Shown here: positions 63,150 to 64,000 of the stretch, piece after piece
Position numbering within the stretch: the stretch's first letter is position 1
How the letters are laid out: every line of letters begins with the position of its first letter
Assembly: GCF_003670115.1 (NCBI RefSeq)
Contig: NZ_QQTY01000005.1
Span: 372,001 to 436,000 of the forward strand
DNA length: 64,000 bases
Reading direction: 5' to 3'
DNA from: Natronorubrum halophilum
GTDB taxonomy: Archaea > Halobacteriota > Halobacteria > Halobacteriales > Natrialbaceae
The notes under the pieces: generated by a model
What the model was told of the DNA's origin: nothing
Database searches by the model: none
The model's input: only the letters and a program-made list of their open reading frames with translations
Translations under genes and position numbers: made by a program

Positions 63150-63764
63150 TCACTCCAGCGCCGACCAGGAGTAGACGAACCGCTGGAGAGCGGTCAGATG
63201 GCCGACCACCGCGAGGAAGACGAGCAGCCAGCCAGCCAGCGTGAGTCCGCCGGGATTCATCCCCGCCAGCGGGTAGGCGAGGAAGCCGACGAGGCCGATG
63301 ATCGCCAGCCGATCAGCGCGGCCGACCAACCCGCCGTAAACCCGGTCGAGGCCGACCGCCTGGGCCTGGGTGCCGAGGTACGAGGTCATCACGACCCCCG
63401 TCACGGCGAGGAAGCCGAGGAGGTAGTCCTCGATACCCGCTGCGAGGCCGGCGATAACGATGATGTCGGCGTATCGATCGAGAACGTGATCGAGCAGGTC
63501 CCCGCCCGCGGAGGCGACCTGTTGCTCTCGAGCGAGCGCGCCGTCGATGATATCGAGCCAGCCGTTGAGAAAGACGAGCGTCGCCGCCACGACGTACCAG
63601 ATCGGGTCCGCTCGGCCGCCGAGCAAGAAGGCGACGGCCGACAGTATCGCCATCCCGAACGCCAGTATGCTCACCCCGTCCGGAGTCATCCCGACGCGGT
63701 CGAATCCCCTGACGAACGGGTCGAGGAACGTGGAGATGTACGGTCGGAATCTATCGAGCGTCAT
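63150..63764 (-). CDS. CDP-alcohol phosphatidyltransferase-family enzyme
   Basis: The 204-residue membrane protein has the signature DIIDGALAREQQ..GGDLLDHVLDRYAD (the D-x2-D-G-x2-A-R-x8-G-x3-D-x3-D motif) at about residues 70-100, between helices. It likely attaches inositol phosphate, glycerol or serine head groups to archaeal CDP-archaeol. Its start overlaps the adenylate kinase stop by four bases (63761-63764). Confidence 0.92.
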   Translation of the reverse strand: MTLDRFRPYISTFLDPFVRGFDRVGMTPDGVSILAFGMAILSAVAFLLGGRADPIWYVVAATLVFLNGWLDIIDGALAREQQVASAGGDLLDHVLDRYADIIVIAGLAAGIEDYLLGFLAVTGVVMTSYLGTQAQAVGLDRVYGGLVGRADRLAIIGLVGFLAYPLAGMNPGGLTLAGWLLVFLAVVGHLTALQRFVYSWSALE

Positions 63765-64000
63765 GTCAGATACCCCACGAAGTCGACCTCGCCGGCGCTC
63801 GGTCCGCGCTGGTCAGTGATGACCGCCTCGAGCGCGTCCGCAACGCCCGACGGATCGCGGTCGGTGGTGTCGATCTCGTAGACCGACTCGAGGCCGTGTG
63901 CGTCCACCGTTTCCGAGAGGATCACGTCGAGGGCTTCGCTCTCGGCGTTTTCAGTCGCTTTGGCCTCGGTTTCGCCGCGCTCGAGCAGGCGCGCCTCGAG
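63761..64000 (-). CDS. Adenylate kinase AK6-type (C-terminal part; 5' end outside window)
   Basis: The frame runs from the window end to a stop at 63761, giving 79 visible residues: RLLERGETEAKATENAESEA, LDVILSETVDAHG, VYEIDTTDRDPSGV and VDFVGYLT. This is the C-terminal half of the archaeal AK6/Fap7 family (COG1936), which has a roughly 180-residue length; the P-loop half lies outside. It overlaps the CDP-alcohol gene by four bases, so they are probably co-transcribed. Confidence 0.85.
   Translation of the reverse strand, partial: LEARLLERGETEAKATENAESEALDVILSETVDAHGLESVYEIDTTDRDPSGVADALEAVITDQRGPSAGEVDFVGYLT

Overview
The window looks like the chromosome of an extremely halophilic archaeon of class Halobacteria, probably Natrialbales (Natrinema/Haloterrigena-like). 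The signs are high GC, very acidic proteins, many Tat (RR) signal peptides, a PGF-CTERM surface protein, GvpA, RadB, UPF0212, an archaeal-type Hpt and short or absent 5' leaders with TATA boxes about 25-32 bases before start codons. No tRNA, rRNA, CRISPR array or intact insertion sequence was found by eye. The genus is an inference from gene content.

Layout. 1-7.6 kb is a cell-surface glycan block: a truncated multi-pass membrane protein, a Wzx/AglR-type flippase, a parallel beta-helix protein, a DUF1616 protein and a sugar-nucleotide epimerase. 7.7-16.9 kb holds a secreted blue-copper/sugar-dehydrogenase fusion with a sequon-rich tandem repeat, the methylmalonyl-CoA mutase large subunit, an HSL-type esterase, a sulfite-oxidase-like protein and small hypotheticals. 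17-23.6 kb holds a class V aminotransferase, a HAD phosphatase, an orphan gvpA, an HTH-CBS regulator, UPF0212, a nucleotidyltransferase relic, and a PrpD-ComA pair. 23.7-29.1 kb has purine salvage (NCS2 permease and hpt), a CaCA antiporter and a DJ-1-like protein. 29.3-37.2 kb is the Hsp70 locus (grpE, dnaK, dnaJ on the minus strand), interrupted by a HAD gene, an MFS transporter and a degraded HpcH/HpaI aldolase. 37.3-45.7 kb carries an XPB-like helicase, a remarkable repeat-rich PGF-CTERM surface protein with a curlin-like pattern, a RuvC-fold protein, radB, a CBS/HPF-like fusion, a single-domain lycopene-cyclase-like protein, a cupin and a Tat lipoprotein. 45.8-50 kb has a YcaO protein with an E1-like N-terminus, COG1325, and a deacylase. 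50-57.4 kb has a histidine kinase, an Hsp31-like protein, Hsp20, a DHH phosphoesterase, and a thiolase fused in operon to an HMG-CoA-synthase-like/DUF35 protein that lacks the catalytic Cys and His. 57.4-64 kb has an ornithine cyclodeaminase-like enzyme, small membrane proteins, a zinc-ribbon DnaJ, a TIR/zinc-ribbon protein, tpiA, an MBF1-like regulator, a CDP-alcohol transferase and the 3' part of an adenylate kinase.

The most interesting items are the five-module beta-repeat surface protein (39.2-41.1 kb), the ten-sequon repeat in the 741-residue secreted dehydrogenase beside glycosylation-type genes, the TIR/zinc-ribbon protein, the YcaO/E1 fusion, the orphan gvpA, and several visible decaying genes (aldolase, nucleotidyltransferase, a membrane gene cut by one in-frame TAG).
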